Notes: a model not told the origin generated them from the sequence alone. Counted from the first letter of the stretch, positions 22,449 to 31,638 are shown. The stretch is DNA of 64,000 nt from Alphaproteobacteria bacterium (GCA_039980135.1 JBDXCV010000013.1:301512-365511), one strand, 5' to 3'. Translations and numbers: made by a program.

Positions 22449-23996
22449 TCAGATTGTGGTGTCGGGCACCCCGTCCAACGGCCGTTCCAGCCCGAGGTCC
22501 GCGTAGAGGGTTTGCAGGACCTGCGGCAGGCAGGCAGCGATATCGTCTGCGATCAATCCGGGTCCAAACCTGGTTGCCGCCGCGCCGTGTAGCCAAACCC
22601 CAGCGCATGCTGCTGAAAATCCGGGCATTCCCTGGGCCAGGAGCCCCAAAATGAACCCGGCCAGCACGTCACCGCTCCCGGCGGTGGCAAGCGTGGGCGG
22701 CGCGTTGTTGTTGATGGCCGCCCTGCCATCGGGTGCGGCGATCACCGTATCGGCGCCCTTCAGAACCAGCACCGCCCCTGACAGCGCCGCCGCCGCACGT
22801 GCCCGGCCGAGCCTGCCGAACCCGCCTTCATCCAGATCTTCTCCGAAAATTCGGACAAACTCCCCTGAATGCGGGGTCATCACGGTTTCCTCTGCGCGGC
22901 CACGCACCCGGTCGAACAACCCATTGGGATCATCCGCAAAGGCCGAAATGCCATCTGCATCGATCACGCAACCGGCCGGGCCATGCAGCGCCGCCAGAAC
23001 ATGCGCACGGGTCTCCGGGGTCACACCATTGCCGGGGCCGACGAGGACGGCCCGCACACGCGGGTCCGACACGGCGGCCATGAAGGCCTCAGTGTCGGAT
23101 GTCTCGCGCACCATGATGGAGGGGCGCCCGGCGCGATAAATCGCCACGGCTTCCCGCGGACTGGCGATGGACACCAGTCCCGCACCCGAACGCAATGCGC
23201 CGTAGGCCGCCAGCCGCGCCGCCCCCGTCAACGCCGCGCCGCCCGCGACGATCGCATGACCGCGACCGTATTTGTGCCCGTCGGGCACGGGCCGCGGAAA
23301 TTCCGACGACCAGATCGCCGGCCCGTTGCACCACTGGTTCGGCGTAATATCGGCAAGCACGTCGTCCGGAATACCTATGTCGGCCACACGCACACGCCCG
23401 CACAGCCCGCGCCCGGGGTACAGCAGATGCCCGGGCTTGCGGCGGAAAAACGTCACTGTCAGATCGGCCTTCGGTGCGGCACCCAGGACCGCGCCACTAT
23501 CGCCGTGTACCCCGCTGGGCACATCGATCGCCAGACAGGGCAATTCACGGTCGTTGATCGCATGGATAACGTCGCACACCACGCCTTCGACGGGCCGGGT
23601 CAACCCGGCGCCGAACAGCCCGTCGACCACCACATCGGCCGCATCGAGCAACCCCGGCGACAAGGCCTTCACCGCGCCGGACCAAGCCTCCGCGTTGGCC
23701 GCGGCGTCACCGGTCAGCGCCCCGACATCCCCGAGCAAAGCCAGCGTCACGTCGCGGCCGCGCGATGCCAGAAGCCGTGCGGCGACAAATCCGTCGCCAC
23801 CGTTGTTGCCCGGCCCGCAGAGCACCAGCACGCGGCCCTGTGGCCAGTTCGCATCCAGCGCTTCTGTGATCGCCGCGCCGGCGCGCTCCATCAATTCGAG
23901 ACTGGAAACGCCATGCGCCTCCGCCGCAGCATCCGCGCTGTACATCTGCGTGACGCTCAGCAACTCGGTCGCGCCATAGGTCCAGGAAGTCGTCAT
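22449..23996 (-). CDS. nnr: Bifunctional NAD(P)HX epimerase/dehydratase
   Basis: The 515-residue protein joins both repair activities for hydrated NADH and NADPH. The N-terminal epimerase half (to about 215) has GPGNNGGDGFVAARLL; the C-terminal ADP-dependent dehydratase half has HKYGRGHAIVAGG, VGPGNG, DADGISAF, MTPHSGEF, LKGADTVIA and the ATP-site run LATAGSGDVLAGFI. All hallmark residues are present. It stands between the tRNA-Leu and tRNA-His genes. In many alphaproteobacteria it neighbours glnB, which here is 5 kb away. Confidence 0.95.
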   Translation of the reverse strand: MTTSWTYGATELLSVTQMYSADAAAEAHGVSSLELMERAGAAITEALDANWPQGRVLVLCGPGNNGGDGFVAARLLASRGRDVTLALLGDVGALTGDAAANAEAWSGAVKALSPGLLDAADVVVDGLFGAGLTRPVEGVVCDVIHAINDRELPCLAIDVPSGVHGDSGAVLGAAPKADLTVTFFRRKPGHLLYPGRGLCGRVRVADIGIPDDVLADITPNQWCNGPAIWSSEFPRPVPDGHKYGRGHAIVAGGAALTGAARLAAYGALRSGAGLVSIASPREAVAIYRAGRPSIMVRETSDTEAFMAAVSDPRVRAVLVGPGNGVTPETRAHVLAALHGPAGCVIDADGISAFADDPNGLFDRVRGRAEETVMTPHSGEFVRIFGEDLDEGGFGRLGRARAAAALSGAVLVLKGADTVIAAPDGRAAINNNAPPTLATAGSGDVLAGFILGLLAQGMPGFSAACAGVWLHGAAATRFGPGLIADDIAACLPQVLQTLYADLGLERPLDGVPDTTI

Positions 23997-24103
23997 TGGT
24001 CGGGATACCCCTTGCGAACAGATGCAAATCTAGCAGCACCGGACGCAATCCGGTTGCGCCATGTCAGTCGCAGGAATCCGGCGGAGAATATGTTTGGGGA
24101 AAA

Positions 24104-24181
24104 TGGGGTGGCTGATGGGATTTGAACCCACGGCCTCCTGGACCACAACCAGGCGCTCTAACCAACTGAGCTACAGCCACC
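24104..24181 (-). tRNA. tRNA-His (anticodon GTG)
   Basis: The acceptor GTGGCTG pairs with CAGCCAC, with discriminator C followed by encoded CCA and a G at position -1 (base 24181), the identity pair of histidine tRNA. The anticodon stem-loop is CCTGG-TTGTGGT-CCAGG with GTG at 34-36; the T arm has GGTTCAAATCCC. Confidence 0.97.
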
Positions 24182-24239
24182 ACAAGCGGGCGTTTGTGTA
24201 ATCGCCGGACCGGAGCGCGTCAAGCAGTCGCGTAAATAC

Positions 24240-25139
24240 CTATGCCGCCTTCTTTTGCCGGCCGCGTGATTTTTTGCCCGTGGGAGCGGGTGTGGAGATC
24301 AATTCGGCCAGCGCATCGACGTTCGGGCTCCCGCTTCCGCGGCGCCAGAACAGCAGCGTGTCGGCGCTGTCCTGCCCTTTCGGCAGCGGGTGAATGCGCA
24401 AACGCTTTTTCTCGGGAAACGTATCGAGCACGCTCTTCGGCATGAGGGAAATGCCCATGCCGATCACCACACAGCCGAGGATCGCATGATAGGAGCCCAT
24501 CTCCACCAGCCGCGCGGTCACCTCGCCGCGTCCCTCGACCCAGTCGAGCAAACGCTTGCGGTGGGGACAGCCCGGCTCAAACGCGACCAGTGACCAGCTG
24601 CCGTCGCGGTCCTCGGTGAACGGGTCCTGCTCCGCGCTCGAAACAATCACGAGCTCTTCGGTAAATGCATGCACCGCCTCGAAGGGCTCATCGGCAATCG
24701 GCTCCGCGGCAAACGCCACATCGATCTCCCCCGCCAGGATCGCCTTGGAGAGCATCTCCGGGTTGCCCGTCGAGAGCTCCAGGGTCACGTCGGGATACAT
24801 ATTGCAGAAACGCGAGAGCGGCTCGGGCAGCCGCACCGATGCCGTGCTTTCCATGGAGCCCACACGCAAAAGCCCGCGCGGGCGTGAATCCTGCACAGCA
24901 TTGCGGGCCTCATCGGCGAGTTCAAGCAACCGGTCGGCATAGCCCACGAGTGTTCTCCCGACGGGTGCGAGATACAGCCCCCGCCCCTCCCGCACGAACA
25001 GTTCGACACCCAAATCGTCTTCGAGCTGGCGAATTCTCGTGGTCACGTTCGATTGCACACGGTGCAGCCGTTCGGCCGCCCGGGTGATGCCGCCTTCCTC
25101 GACGACAGCCTTGAATATGCGCAAGTCGGATAATTCCAT
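24240..25139 (-). CDS. LysR-family transcriptional regulator
   Basis: A 299-residue LysR regulator: the helix-turn-helix runs through LRIFKAVVEEGGITRAAERL and the recognition helix QSNVTTRIRQLEDDLG; the effector-binding half contains LRVGSMESTASVRLP and a late GMGISLMPKSVL. The tail is basic (GKKSRGRQKKAA). The start is the ATG at 25139 (MELSDLRIF); a longer frame exists but does not fit the family. The AT-rich divergent region 25140-25236 is its likely operator zone, controlling itself and possibly the small gene at 25237. Ligand unknown. Confidence 0.93.
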   Translation of the reverse strand: MELSDLRIFKAVVEEGGITRAAERLHRVQSNVTTRIRQLEDDLGVELFVREGRGLYLAPVGRTLVGYADRLLELADEARNAVQDSRPRGLLRVGSMESTASVRLPEPLSRFCNMYPDVTLELSTGNPEMLSKAILAGEIDVAFAAEPIADEPFEAVHAFTEELVIVSSAEQDPFTEDRDGSWSLVAFEPGCPHRKRLLDWVEGRGEVTARLVEMGSYHAILGCVVIGMGISLMPKSVLDTFPEKKRLRIHPLPKGQDSADTLLFWRRGSGSPNVDALAELISTPAPTGKKSRGRQKKAA

Positions 25140-25236
25140 ATATCTTATTTTCTGATATTTTGAATCATAATTATTCATTATATCTGATGTTATTGCGCGC
25201 GGTAAAGCTCTATCGAAACCAACACAGGAGCCGAAC

Positions 25237-25548
25237 ATGCGCATCGAGGAATTTCACCAACAGCATCCCGATCCCCGCAATTTATCCAGCCGGGAATGGG
25301 ACCGGCTCATCAAACACGGCGTGGCGCGCGGACGCGCCCTGCACGGCACTGCTATCCGTCAGGCGTTTCGCGGGCTTATTTCGGCGCCACGGGTCGTAGC
25401 GCGTTATCTGCTGGCAGCTATCTCGAATAGGCCGCGAATTCGACCAGCCCGACATTCCCGCCATTGCTCGCAATCACGTCGAGACGCAGGCGTTTCGCCT
25501 GAAGATCCACATCGAAGCGATAGGGCTTGCTGGCGTCGGGCAGCTTGA
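25237..25548 (+). CDS. Small hypothetical protein divergent from the LysR gene
   Basis: A 103-codon frame starting MRIEEFHQQHPDPRN with AGGAG six bases before the ATG, transcribed away from the LysR gene. The first 60 residues are amphipathic and basic (LIKHGVARGRALHGTAIRQAF). The last 40 or so codons are antisense to the 3' end of the gene at 25418-26251 and look like shadow sequence (Arg/Ser/Ala-rich), so the protein may be a truncated or frameshifted remnant whose true end is lost. I recognise no family. The strong ribosome site is the main argument for it. Confidence 0.4.
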   Translation: MRIEEFHQQHPDPRNLSSREWDRLIKHGVARGRALHGTAIRQAFRGLISAPRVVARYLLAAISNRPRIRPARHSRHCSQSRRDAGVSPEDPHRSDRACWRRAA

Positions 25549-26251
25549 ATGGTCCGGCTTTCTGACCGTTATCCGCGGTCACGATGAACTCGAAGATGCG
25601 GGCCGTGTTGTTGCTCATCGACCGGGTCCAGACCTCGATGGCCCCGACATCGCTGGGCTCCGCGAATTCGATTTCGATGAAACCCTTGTCGCCATCTCCG
25701 TCCGTCGACCATTCGGTCGCCCGGCTGCCGTCGATCGCGCTGTTGGCGCCCCAACTGGCATCGTTGGCCCCGCCGCCGAAATTACTCGAAACGGCGGTGA
25801 CGCGCGCGCCCGCTTCGAGCAAGGCAAGGTTCGCCGCCGCGTTCGCATCGCGCTTGGGCGTGTGAAACGTCTGCACCGTGCTGACATACAGGGTGCCGTC
25901 GACCGCCGTCCCCTGGACCCGATAGAAATAAGTGGTGTCGGGTTTCAGCCCGGTGATCGCGGGATGGTGGTCCGTATGGGCGCCACCGTTCATATCCTGA
26001 TCGACGGTGATCTGACCGAAGGCCGATGTCTCGCCATAGACCATCGAACAGGCTAGCGGCACGGAAGACACGAACCGCAGGATTCCATCGAGGCTGGTCA
26101 GATCCTCGATCCGCGGCGGGCCATCCGTGAACACTTCCTCGATCGGGCGCACCTTCAACCCGGCGGCGGAGACTGTGTCGGCTGCGGCGGGCGTAACGGA
26201 GAGAAACGAAACCGCGATGGCTAAGGCGGCGAGTTTGCGGAGCGGAGTCAT
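25418..26251 (-). CDS. Exported protein with Fn3-like and discoidin-like (F5/8C) domains
   Basis: The 277-residue product starts with a signal peptide (MTPLRKLAALAIAVSFLSV, cleavage likely after AAADT or earlier). Residues about 45-130 look fibronectin-III-like, with ITGLKPDTTYFYRVQG typical of the last strands. Residues about 140-277 resemble an F5/8 type C domain: SAIDGSRATEWSTDGDGDKG then IEIEFAEPSDVGAIEVWTRS and the closing RLDVIASNGGNVGLVEFAAYS. Such modules bind carbohydrate or surfaces. The start at 26251 has GAGG five bases upstream. Ligand unknown; it follows the hydrolase gene by 103 bases. Confidence 0.8.
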   Translation of the reverse strand: MTPLRKLAALAIAVSFLSVTPAAADTVSAAGLKVRPIEEVFTDGPPRIEDLTSLDGILRFVSSVPLACSMVYGETSAFGQITVDQDMNGGAHTDHHPAITGLKPDTTYFYRVQGTAVDGTLYVSTVQTFHTPKRDANAAANLALLEAGARVTAVSSNFGGGANDASWGANSAIDGSRATEWSTDGDGDKGFIEIEFAEPSDVGAIEVWTRSMSNNTARIFEFIVTADNGQKAGPFKLPDASKPYRFDVDLQAKRLRLDVIASNGGNVGLVEFAAYSR

Positions 26252-26354
26252 GGTCACCTCGTGGCGTGGACGGCGACCTGCATATTAGATAGTCGGCATA
26301 TGATTGCCACAAAGGTCGCGGTTCCTCACCGGATATTGAACGAAAGTCCGCCGG

Positions 26355-27422
26355 TCATAGCTGCTCCACGAGCCAGTCCACCATGCCCGTGCGCACCTCG
26401 AAGGCCCGGTTGTGGCAGCAATGCACACCGTCCTCGACCATCCACAGCTTGCCGTTTTCAGGCAGCGCGTCGGCGATACGTTCGGCCTGGGCCGCCTTGA
26501 AGATCGCGTCATGGCGGCCATGCACGACCATCACCGGCGACCGCACATCTCCGATACAATCATCCAGCGTCGCGTCATGCACCTGGGCCAACGCACCCGC
26601 CTCATCCTCCGCACCGGTCGCCCACACGAAGCCAGCGCGGATCAACGGCGGCATGGTCGGCCAGTCACTCAGATCCCAGGCACCACCAAACACGACCGTC
26701 GCCTTGATCCGCGGGTCCACCGCCGCCTTGACCACATAGATGCCGCCCAGACTGCGGCCGATCGTGCCGATGCGTGATGCATCGACCTCGGGGTGCGCCG
26801 CCAGCGTCTCGAACGCCGCCGCGATGCACGCCTCATAGTCGGGGCCCAGCAGCAAATCGGGGTGGGCCTCCCCCTGCCCCGGCCCGTCGAAGGCGAGCAC
26901 GGCCAACCCGCGCGCGACGGCGATGTCCATCACGGTTGCGAAATCTTCCTTGGTGGAATCGAGCCCCGGTACCAGCAGCACGCCCGGCACCGGGCCGTCG
27001 CGATCCGCAGGCATGCGCAGATAGGCGGGCAGCGTTGTGTCGCCGAACGGGACCGAGATGCGTTCCGCCGGCGGCGACATCAGCGGCGCGGCCTTCGCGA
27101 ACGCCTCCGTCTTGCGCGCCTGCAGCTTGAACTTCAGATCCGGCAGATGGAAGGCGACAACCTGCGCGAAATGAAAACAGATCGCGGCGCGCACATATGC
27201 GGCCGCGGCGCTCAACCCGTGGCCGCGGGCTTCGCGATCGGCCCCGACCTCCAGATATCCGTCGCCGATCTCGGCCCAGGCAACCGGCCACTCGTCCCAG
27301 GTTGCGGCCCGATTGCGCACTGCCAGCGCGTCGTTGGGATCGCCCCCATCAGCAACCAGCCGCGGAATCCAGTATTTCAGGACTTCCTCATCGTCGAGCG
27401 GACGTGTTTGATCGTCGGACAT
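26355..27422 (-). CDS. Alpha/beta hydrolase with long N-terminal cap (FrsA/pseudooxynicotine-hydrolase-like)
   Basis: A 355-residue hydrolase with a helical N-terminal half (WAEIGDGYLEVGADREARG, AAICFHFAQVVAF) and a catalytic half with VLLVPGLDSTKED, the nucleophile elbow GRSLGG, an acid in VHGRHDAI and histidine in EDGVHCCHN. This layout matches hydrolases such as 2,6-dihydroxypseudooxynicotine hydrolase and related C-C or ester bond cleaving enzymes. The start is ATG 27422 (MSDDQTRPLDD); a longer frame upstream by 30 codons lacks similarity. It is divergent from the aminotransferase at 27569. Confidence 0.85.
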   Translation of the reverse strand: MSDDQTRPLDDEEVLKYWIPRLVADGGDPNDALAVRNRAATWDEWPVAWAEIGDGYLEVGADREARGHGLSAAAAYVRAAICFHFAQVVAFHLPDLKFKLQARKTEAFAKAAPLMSPPAERISVPFGDTTLPAYLRMPADRDGPVPGVLLVPGLDSTKEDFATVMDIAVARGLAVLAFDGPGQGEAHPDLLLGPDYEACIAAAFETLAAHPEVDASRIGTIGRSLGGIYVVKAAVDPRIKATVVFGGAWDLSDWPTMPPLIRAGFVWATGAEDEAGALAQVHDATLDDCIGDVRSPVMVVHGRHDAIFKAAQAERIADALPENGKLWMVEDGVHCCHNRAFEVRTGMVDWLVEQL

Positions 27423-27568
27423 GCCGTTTCTCCCCCTTGGCCTGTTTTTCAGCCGATTTCGAATTCCGATGTTTGCAGGTTCCGGGACGGCGTGAAAGCT
27501 TTTGCCCTGCAAAACCCCAACCGCCTATAGTGCGCGCCGTTTCGTGGAGCCATCAGAGCCATTCATCT

Positions 27569-28747
27569 ATGACCAATGCACGACTGCAAACCGCCGAAAA
27601 TCTGACCCGGCTCGGCACCGAGTCCGCCTTCGAGGTTCTGGCCCGCGCCGAGGGCCTCAAGGCCCAGGGGCATGACGTGATCAATCTGGGGATTGGTCAG
27701 CCTGATTTCAGCACGCCGGATCACATCGTCGAGGCCGCGGTGAAGGCATTGCGCGACGGCCATCATGGTTACACCCCCGCACCCGGCATCCTGCCGCTGC
27801 GCGAAGCCGTCGCGGCGGACATTCTTCGCCTGCGCGGCGTGGAGGTAAACCCCGACAACATCGTCTGCGTGCCCGGCGGCAAGGTCACCATGTTCTTCGC
27901 CATCATGATGTTCGGCGAGGCCGGTGCCGAGATCATGTATCCGAACCCCGGTTTCCCGATCTATGAATCCGCGATCAACTATTCCGGTGCCAAGGCCGTC
28001 CCGATCCCCCTGCTCGAGGAGAACGACTTCTCGTTCGATGCCGACGAAGTCCTTTCCCTCATCACACCCAGAACGCGGTTGATCATCATCAACACGCCGG
28101 CCAACCCCACGGGCGGCGCCGTTCCGAAGGCCGAGATGGACAAGCTCGCCGCGGGCCTCGAGAAGCATCCCCATGTCGCCATTCTGTCCGACGAGATCTA
28201 CGGCCAGATGACCTATGACGGGCACGAGCATGTCAGCCTGCTGTCCTACGCGCATCTGCGCGACCGGCTGATCCTCCTCGACGGCTGGTCGAAGACCTAT
28301 GCCATGACCGGCTGGCGGCTGGGCTACGCGGTGTGGCCGGAAAGCCTGGTCGATGCCGCGACACGACTGGCCATCAATTGTCATTCCTGCGTCAACGCCG
28401 GGACCCAGTTTGCCGGCATCGCCGCCCTCGAAGGCCCCCAGGATTCCGTGCACGAGATGGTGCGCGCCTTCGACGCGCGCCGACATGTGATCGTCGAGGA
28501 GCTGAATGGGATCAACGGGTTTTCATGCCGCACCCCGATGGGGGCTTTTTACGCATTTCCAAACATCTCGGGTACCGGCCAGTCGGCACGCGAGGTTCAG
28601 GACAAGTTGCTGAGCGAGGCCTATGTCGCCACGGTCGCGGGCACCAGTTTCGGCCATCTGGGCGAAGGATATGTCCGATTTTCCTATGCGAACTCGGTCG
28701 AGAACATTCAGGCGGCGCTCGAGCGTGTACGCGGGATTTACAACTAA
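27569..28747 (+). CDS. Class I/II pyridoxal-phosphate aminotransferase
   Basis: The 392-residue product is a fold-type I aminotransferase: INLGIGQPDFSTPDHI near residue 36, GYTPAPGILPLREAV, NTPANPTGG, and the PLP lysine in WSKTYAMTGWRLGYA, with the phosphate or carboxylate arginine in YVRFSYANS near the end. It most resembles aspartate/tyrosine/aromatic-type transaminases, but the amino donor cannot be assigned. The start is the ATG at 27569 (MTNARLQTAEN); the frame is open upstream through the opposite-strand hydrolase. It precedes the glnBA operon in the same direction. Confidence 0.93.
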   Translation: MTNARLQTAENLTRLGTESAFEVLARAEGLKAQGHDVINLGIGQPDFSTPDHIVEAAVKALRDGHHGYTPAPGILPLREAVAADILRLRGVEVNPDNIVCVPGGKVTMFFAIMMFGEAGAEIMYPNPGFPIYESAINYSGAKAVPIPLLEENDFSFDADEVLSLITPRTRLIIINTPANPTGGAVPKAEMDKLAAGLEKHPHVAILSDEIYGQMTYDGHEHVSLLSYAHLRDRLILLDGWSKTYAMTGWRLGYAVWPESLVDAATRLAINCHSCVNAGTQFAGIAALEGPQDSVHEMVRAFDARRHVIVEELNGINGFSCRTPMGAFYAFPNISGTGQSAREVQDKLLSEAYVATVAGTSFGHLGEGYVRFSYANSVENIQAALERVRGIYN

Positions 28748-28850
28748 ATGACTAAATATTAGGCGTTGTGCCTATTAACGGAGCAATATCAACGCGACCG
28801 GTTGTGGCGTGGGATTATTTTTTCCTTTATTTTCAATCAATTGCACGTAG

Positions 28851-28864
28851 GTGCCAAGTGGCAC
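28851..28864. repeat. Perfect palindrome overlapping the glnB promoter
   Basis: GTGCCA-AG-TGGCAC is a perfect 6+6 inverted repeat whose right arm is the -24 element of the sigma-54-like promoter. A further TGCAC lies six bases upstream of the left arm (28842-28846), so GCAC/GTGC half-sites like those of NtrC sites cluster here, though spacing does not match the standard NtrC operator. Confidence 0.45.
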
Positions 28865-28874
28865 AAACCATGCT
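28859..28874 (+). promoter_or_regulatory. Sigma-54-like promoter of glnB-glnA
   Basis: TGGCAC-AAACC-ATGCT fits the sigma-54 consensus TGGCAC-N5-TTGCW with one mismatch in the -12 box and exact GG-to-GC spacing (10 bases between 28860-28861 and 28872-28873). It ends 73 bases before the glnB start. Nitrogen control of glnB-glnA through sigma-54 and NtrC is well known in proteobacteria, which makes the match meaningful. Confidence 0.7.
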
Positions 28875-28947
28875 ATGCCCAATATGTCGGCGGTGCGCAT
28901 TCCGCGTCCGCCGATTGAGCAAAACGGTGGAGGCACACAGGCGATAA

Positions 28948-29286
<339 letters not shown>

Positions 29287-29356
29287 CGGTTTTGAAGTCG
29301 AGTTAATGTTCGATCACACAGCAAAGTTTTTTCCGAAAGACAGGAGAACCTAAACA

Positions 29357-30766
29357 ATGTCCGACATCAAAACCGTACTGGACATGATTAAAGAGAACGA
29401 CGTCGAGTTCGTGGATTTTCGGTTTACCGATCCGCGCGGAAAGTGGCAGCACACCGCGCAGCACGTCTCGACGATCGATGAGGATCTGCTGACCGATGGC
29501 ATCATGTTCGACGGTTCGTCGATCGCCGGCTGGAAGGCAATCAATGAATCCGACATGATTCTCATGCCGGACCTCGACTCCGCCGTCATGGACCCGTTCA
29601 CCGCCCAGCCGCAGTTGATCTTGTTCTGCGACGTCCTGGAGCCCGCGACCGGCGAGCCCTACACGCGCGATCCGCGCGGCACGGCGAAACTCGCGCTGGC
29701 CTACCTGGCGTCCAGCGGCGCGGGTGACGCAGCCTATTTCGGGCCCGAAGCCGAATTCTTCGTGTTCGATGACGTGCGCTACGAAGCCTCGATGAACCGC
29801 AGCTTCTACGAAGTCGACAGCGAAGAAGGCCCGTACAATTCGGGCACGGAATTCCCCGAGGGCAATATGGGCCATCGCCCGGGCGTCAAGGGCGGTTACT
29901 TCCCCGTGGCACCTGTCGATTCCATGACCGATATCCGGGCCGAGATGGTCACCACGGCACTCGCCATGGGAATCGCGATGGAGAAGCATCATCACGAAGT
30001 TGCCCCCAGTCAGCATGAGCTCGGACAGAAGTTCGACACGCTTCTGCGCGCCGCGGACCAGATGCAGATCTACAAGTATGTGGTCCACAACGTCGCCGCC
30101 CAGTACGGCAAGACGGCCACGTTCATGCCGAAGCCGATTGCCGGCGACAACGGGTCGGGCATGCATGTCCATCAGTCGGTCTGGAAGGACGGTAAGTCGG
30201 CCTTCGCCGGTTCGGGTTATGCCGACCTGTCGGATACCTGCCTCTACTACATCGGCGGCATCATCAAACACGCCCGCGCGCTGAACGCATTCACCAATGC
30301 GAGCACGAACAGCTACAAGCGTCTGGTCCCCGGCTTTGAAGCCCCAGTCCTCCTCGCCTATTCCGCGCGCAACCGTTCGGCCTCCTGTCGTATCCCTTAT
30401 GCGACGAGCCCCAACGCCAAACGCGTCGAGGTGCGTTTCCCCGATCCCACGGCGAACCCGTATCTGGCCTTCTCGGCCATGCTCATGGCCGGACTGGACG
30501 GGATCGAGAACAAGATCCATCCGGGCGACCCGATGGACAAGGATCTCTACGACCTGCCGCCCGAGGAACTCGAGGGTGTGCCGACGGTCTGCAGCTCGCT
30601 GGGCCAGGCGCTCGAGGCGCTGAACGCGGACCGCGACTTCCTCAAGAAGGGCGACGTGTTCACCGACGATCAGATCGACGGTTACATCGCATTGAAACAG
30701 GAAGAGCTGACCAACTTCATGCAGTCGCCGCATCCGGTCGAATATGAGATGTATTACTCGGTCTAG
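29357..30766 (+). CDS. glnA: Glutamine synthetase, type I
   Basis: The 469-residue enzyme condenses ammonia and glutamate with ATP. Visible signatures are [17 protein letters not shown] near residue 49, the catalytic metal segment [11 protein letters not shown], the ammonia/ATP loop [16 protein letters not shown], and the adenylylation site in DLYDLPPEE, indicating control by adenylyltransferase. Length and insert pattern fit the GSI-beta, adenylylated type. An AGGAGA site precedes the ATG at 29357. A strong terminator follows the stop codon. Confidence 0.98.
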   Translation: MSDIKTVLDMIKENDVEFVDFRFTDPRGKWQHTAQHVSTIDEDLLTDGIMFDGSSIAGWKAINESDMILMPDLDSAVMDPFTAQPQLILFCDVLEPATGEPYTRDPRGTAKLALAYLASSGAGDAAYFGPEAEFFVFDDVRYEASMNRSFYEVDSEEGPYNSGTEFPEGNMGHRPGVKGGYFPVAPVDSMTDIRAEMVTTALAMGIAMEKHHHEVAPSQHELGQKFDTLLRAADQMQIYKYVVHNVAAQYGKTATFMPKPIAGDNGSGMHVHQSVWKDGKSAFAGSGYADLSDTCLYYIGGIIKHARALNAFTNASTNSYKRLVPGFEAPVLLAYSARNRSASCRIPYATSPNAKRVEVRFPDPTANPYLAFSAMLMAGLDGIENKIHPGDPMDKDLYDLPPEELEGVPTVCSSLGQALEALNADRDFLKKGDVFTDDQIDGYIALKQEELTNFMQSPHPVEYEMYYSV

Positions 30767-30788
30767 TTCAAGCCGACATCAAACGACG

Positions 30789-30820
30789 AAGGCCCCGCCG
30801 ACAGGCGGGGCCTTTATCTT
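30789..30820 (+). terminator. Rho-independent terminator of glnBA
   Basis: AAGGCCCCGCC and GGCGGGGCCTT form an 11-bp perfect stem around GACA, followed by TTATCTTTT. It begins 23 bases after the glnA stop. The symmetrical A-rich left flank means it could also act for the convergent arsI transcript. Confidence 0.92.
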
Positions 30821-30838
30821 TTCGGGACGGCGCGCCGG

Positions 30839-31297
30839 TCAGTCCGGAACGCAGCATGTGCCCGCGCTGGCCTGATGCGTCATGTCCGGCATGCCCGCAG
30901 CGCCGGCGGGCGTGTCCAGGCCGTGATAGGTGTCGGACTCACCAAACGTGAAGAAGGTTTCCCACGGCACGTTGTCGGGATCCGTGAACCACGCCTTGTC
31001 GGAATTCGCATAGCAACAGGTGGTCCCGTCTTCGTCGGTCCGGCCCAGCGGCGCACGGGCGTCCTCGCTCCGAAACGCTTCGAACTCTTCCTTGGTATCG
31101 AAGTGGAATCCGAGATGCTCGATGCCGGACGCGTGGCCGGGTTCGTTCGAGATCGCGAAATTCACCTGGGGATCGTCGAGCAGCCACTTGGCATAGTCGT
31201 CCTTGCGCACGTCGGGCGCCTGGCCGAAGAACTTGCTGTAGTAGGCCACGCTCGCCTCGACATCCGCGACGCGGGAATGCACATGAAGCCGTTTCAT
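30839..31297 (-). CDS. arsI: ArsI/CadI-family VOC metalloenzyme (C-As lyase-like)
   Basis: The 152-residue vicinal-oxygen-chelate protein starts MKRLHVHSRVADVEASVAYY and holds an adjacent cysteine pair in GTTCCYANSDKAWFTDPD plus a histidine in GIEHLGFHF, the features of ArsI, which cleaves methyl-As bonds of trivalent organoarsenicals using Fe(II). A C-terminal Cys-Cys (GTCCVPD) may add metal binding. It overlaps the arsR stop by four bases (ATGA), with GGAGAG upstream, so the pair is an operon. No arsenite pump or ArsM methylase is visible nearby. CadI-like cadmium binding is the alternative. Confidence 0.88.
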   Translation of the reverse strand: MKRLHVHSRVADVEASVAYYSKFFGQAPDVRKDDYAKWLLDDPQVNFAISNEPGHASGIEHLGFHFDTKEEFEAFRSEDARAPLGRTDEDGTTCCYANSDKAWFTDPDNVPWETFFTFGESDTYHGLDTPAGAAGMPDMTHQASAGTCCVPD

Positions 31298-31638
31298 TGA
31301 ATCTCTCCTTTGCCCGCAACCGTGTCGCGAGACGTCTGTGTGATCGTGATATCGGTTCCCAGGCAGCAATTTTCGCCCAGGAAGCCTACCAGCGCGTTCA
31401 TGGCGTTATAGTTGGCGATGTAGATGATCGAGCGCCCTTCGCGCCGTGACGTAATCAGCCCCGCCTCACGCAAATGGCGCAGATGGAACGACAAGGTCGG
31501 CAGGGGCAGGTCGATGGTCCGGCCGATCTCTCCGGCCGGCAGCCCGCCAGGCCCCGCCGTCACGAGAAGGCGAAAAACCTCCAGGCGCGTTTCCTGGGCC
31601 AGACCGGCCAATTGTTCGACGGCGTTTTTTATTTTCAT
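31294..31638 (-). CDS. arsR: ArsR-family metalloregulator
   Basis: The 114-residue winged-helix repressor has the helix-turn-helix region in LPAGEIGRTIDLPLPTLSFHLRHLREAGLI and the wing SRREGRSIIYIAN. It lacks the ELCVCDL arsenic site; instead a C-terminal NCCLGTD cysteine pair lies after the last helix, like the arsenite site of Acidithiobacillus-type ArsR. It would release the operator when As(III) or a trivalent organoarsenical binds. The ATG at 31638 lies inside the operator, and no ribosome site is obvious, consistent with leaderless translation. Confidence 0.92.
   Translation of the reverse strand: MKIKNAVEQLAGLAQETRLEVFRLLVTAGPGGLPAGEIGRTIDLPLPTLSFHLRHLREAGLITSRREGRSIIYIANYNAMNALVGFLGENCCLGTDITITQTSRDTVAGKGEIQ

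Noticed and set aside
28840..28858. Standard NtrC binding site upstream of glnB
   Set aside because: GCAC/GTGC half-sites are present but spaced by 4 bases rather than the 7 of the usual NtrC operator, and they lie too close to the -24 box.
29303..30733. 476-codon minus-strand open frame over glnA
   Set aside because: Shadow of glnA, whose active-site motifs are intact on the other strand. No start or ribosome site supports it.
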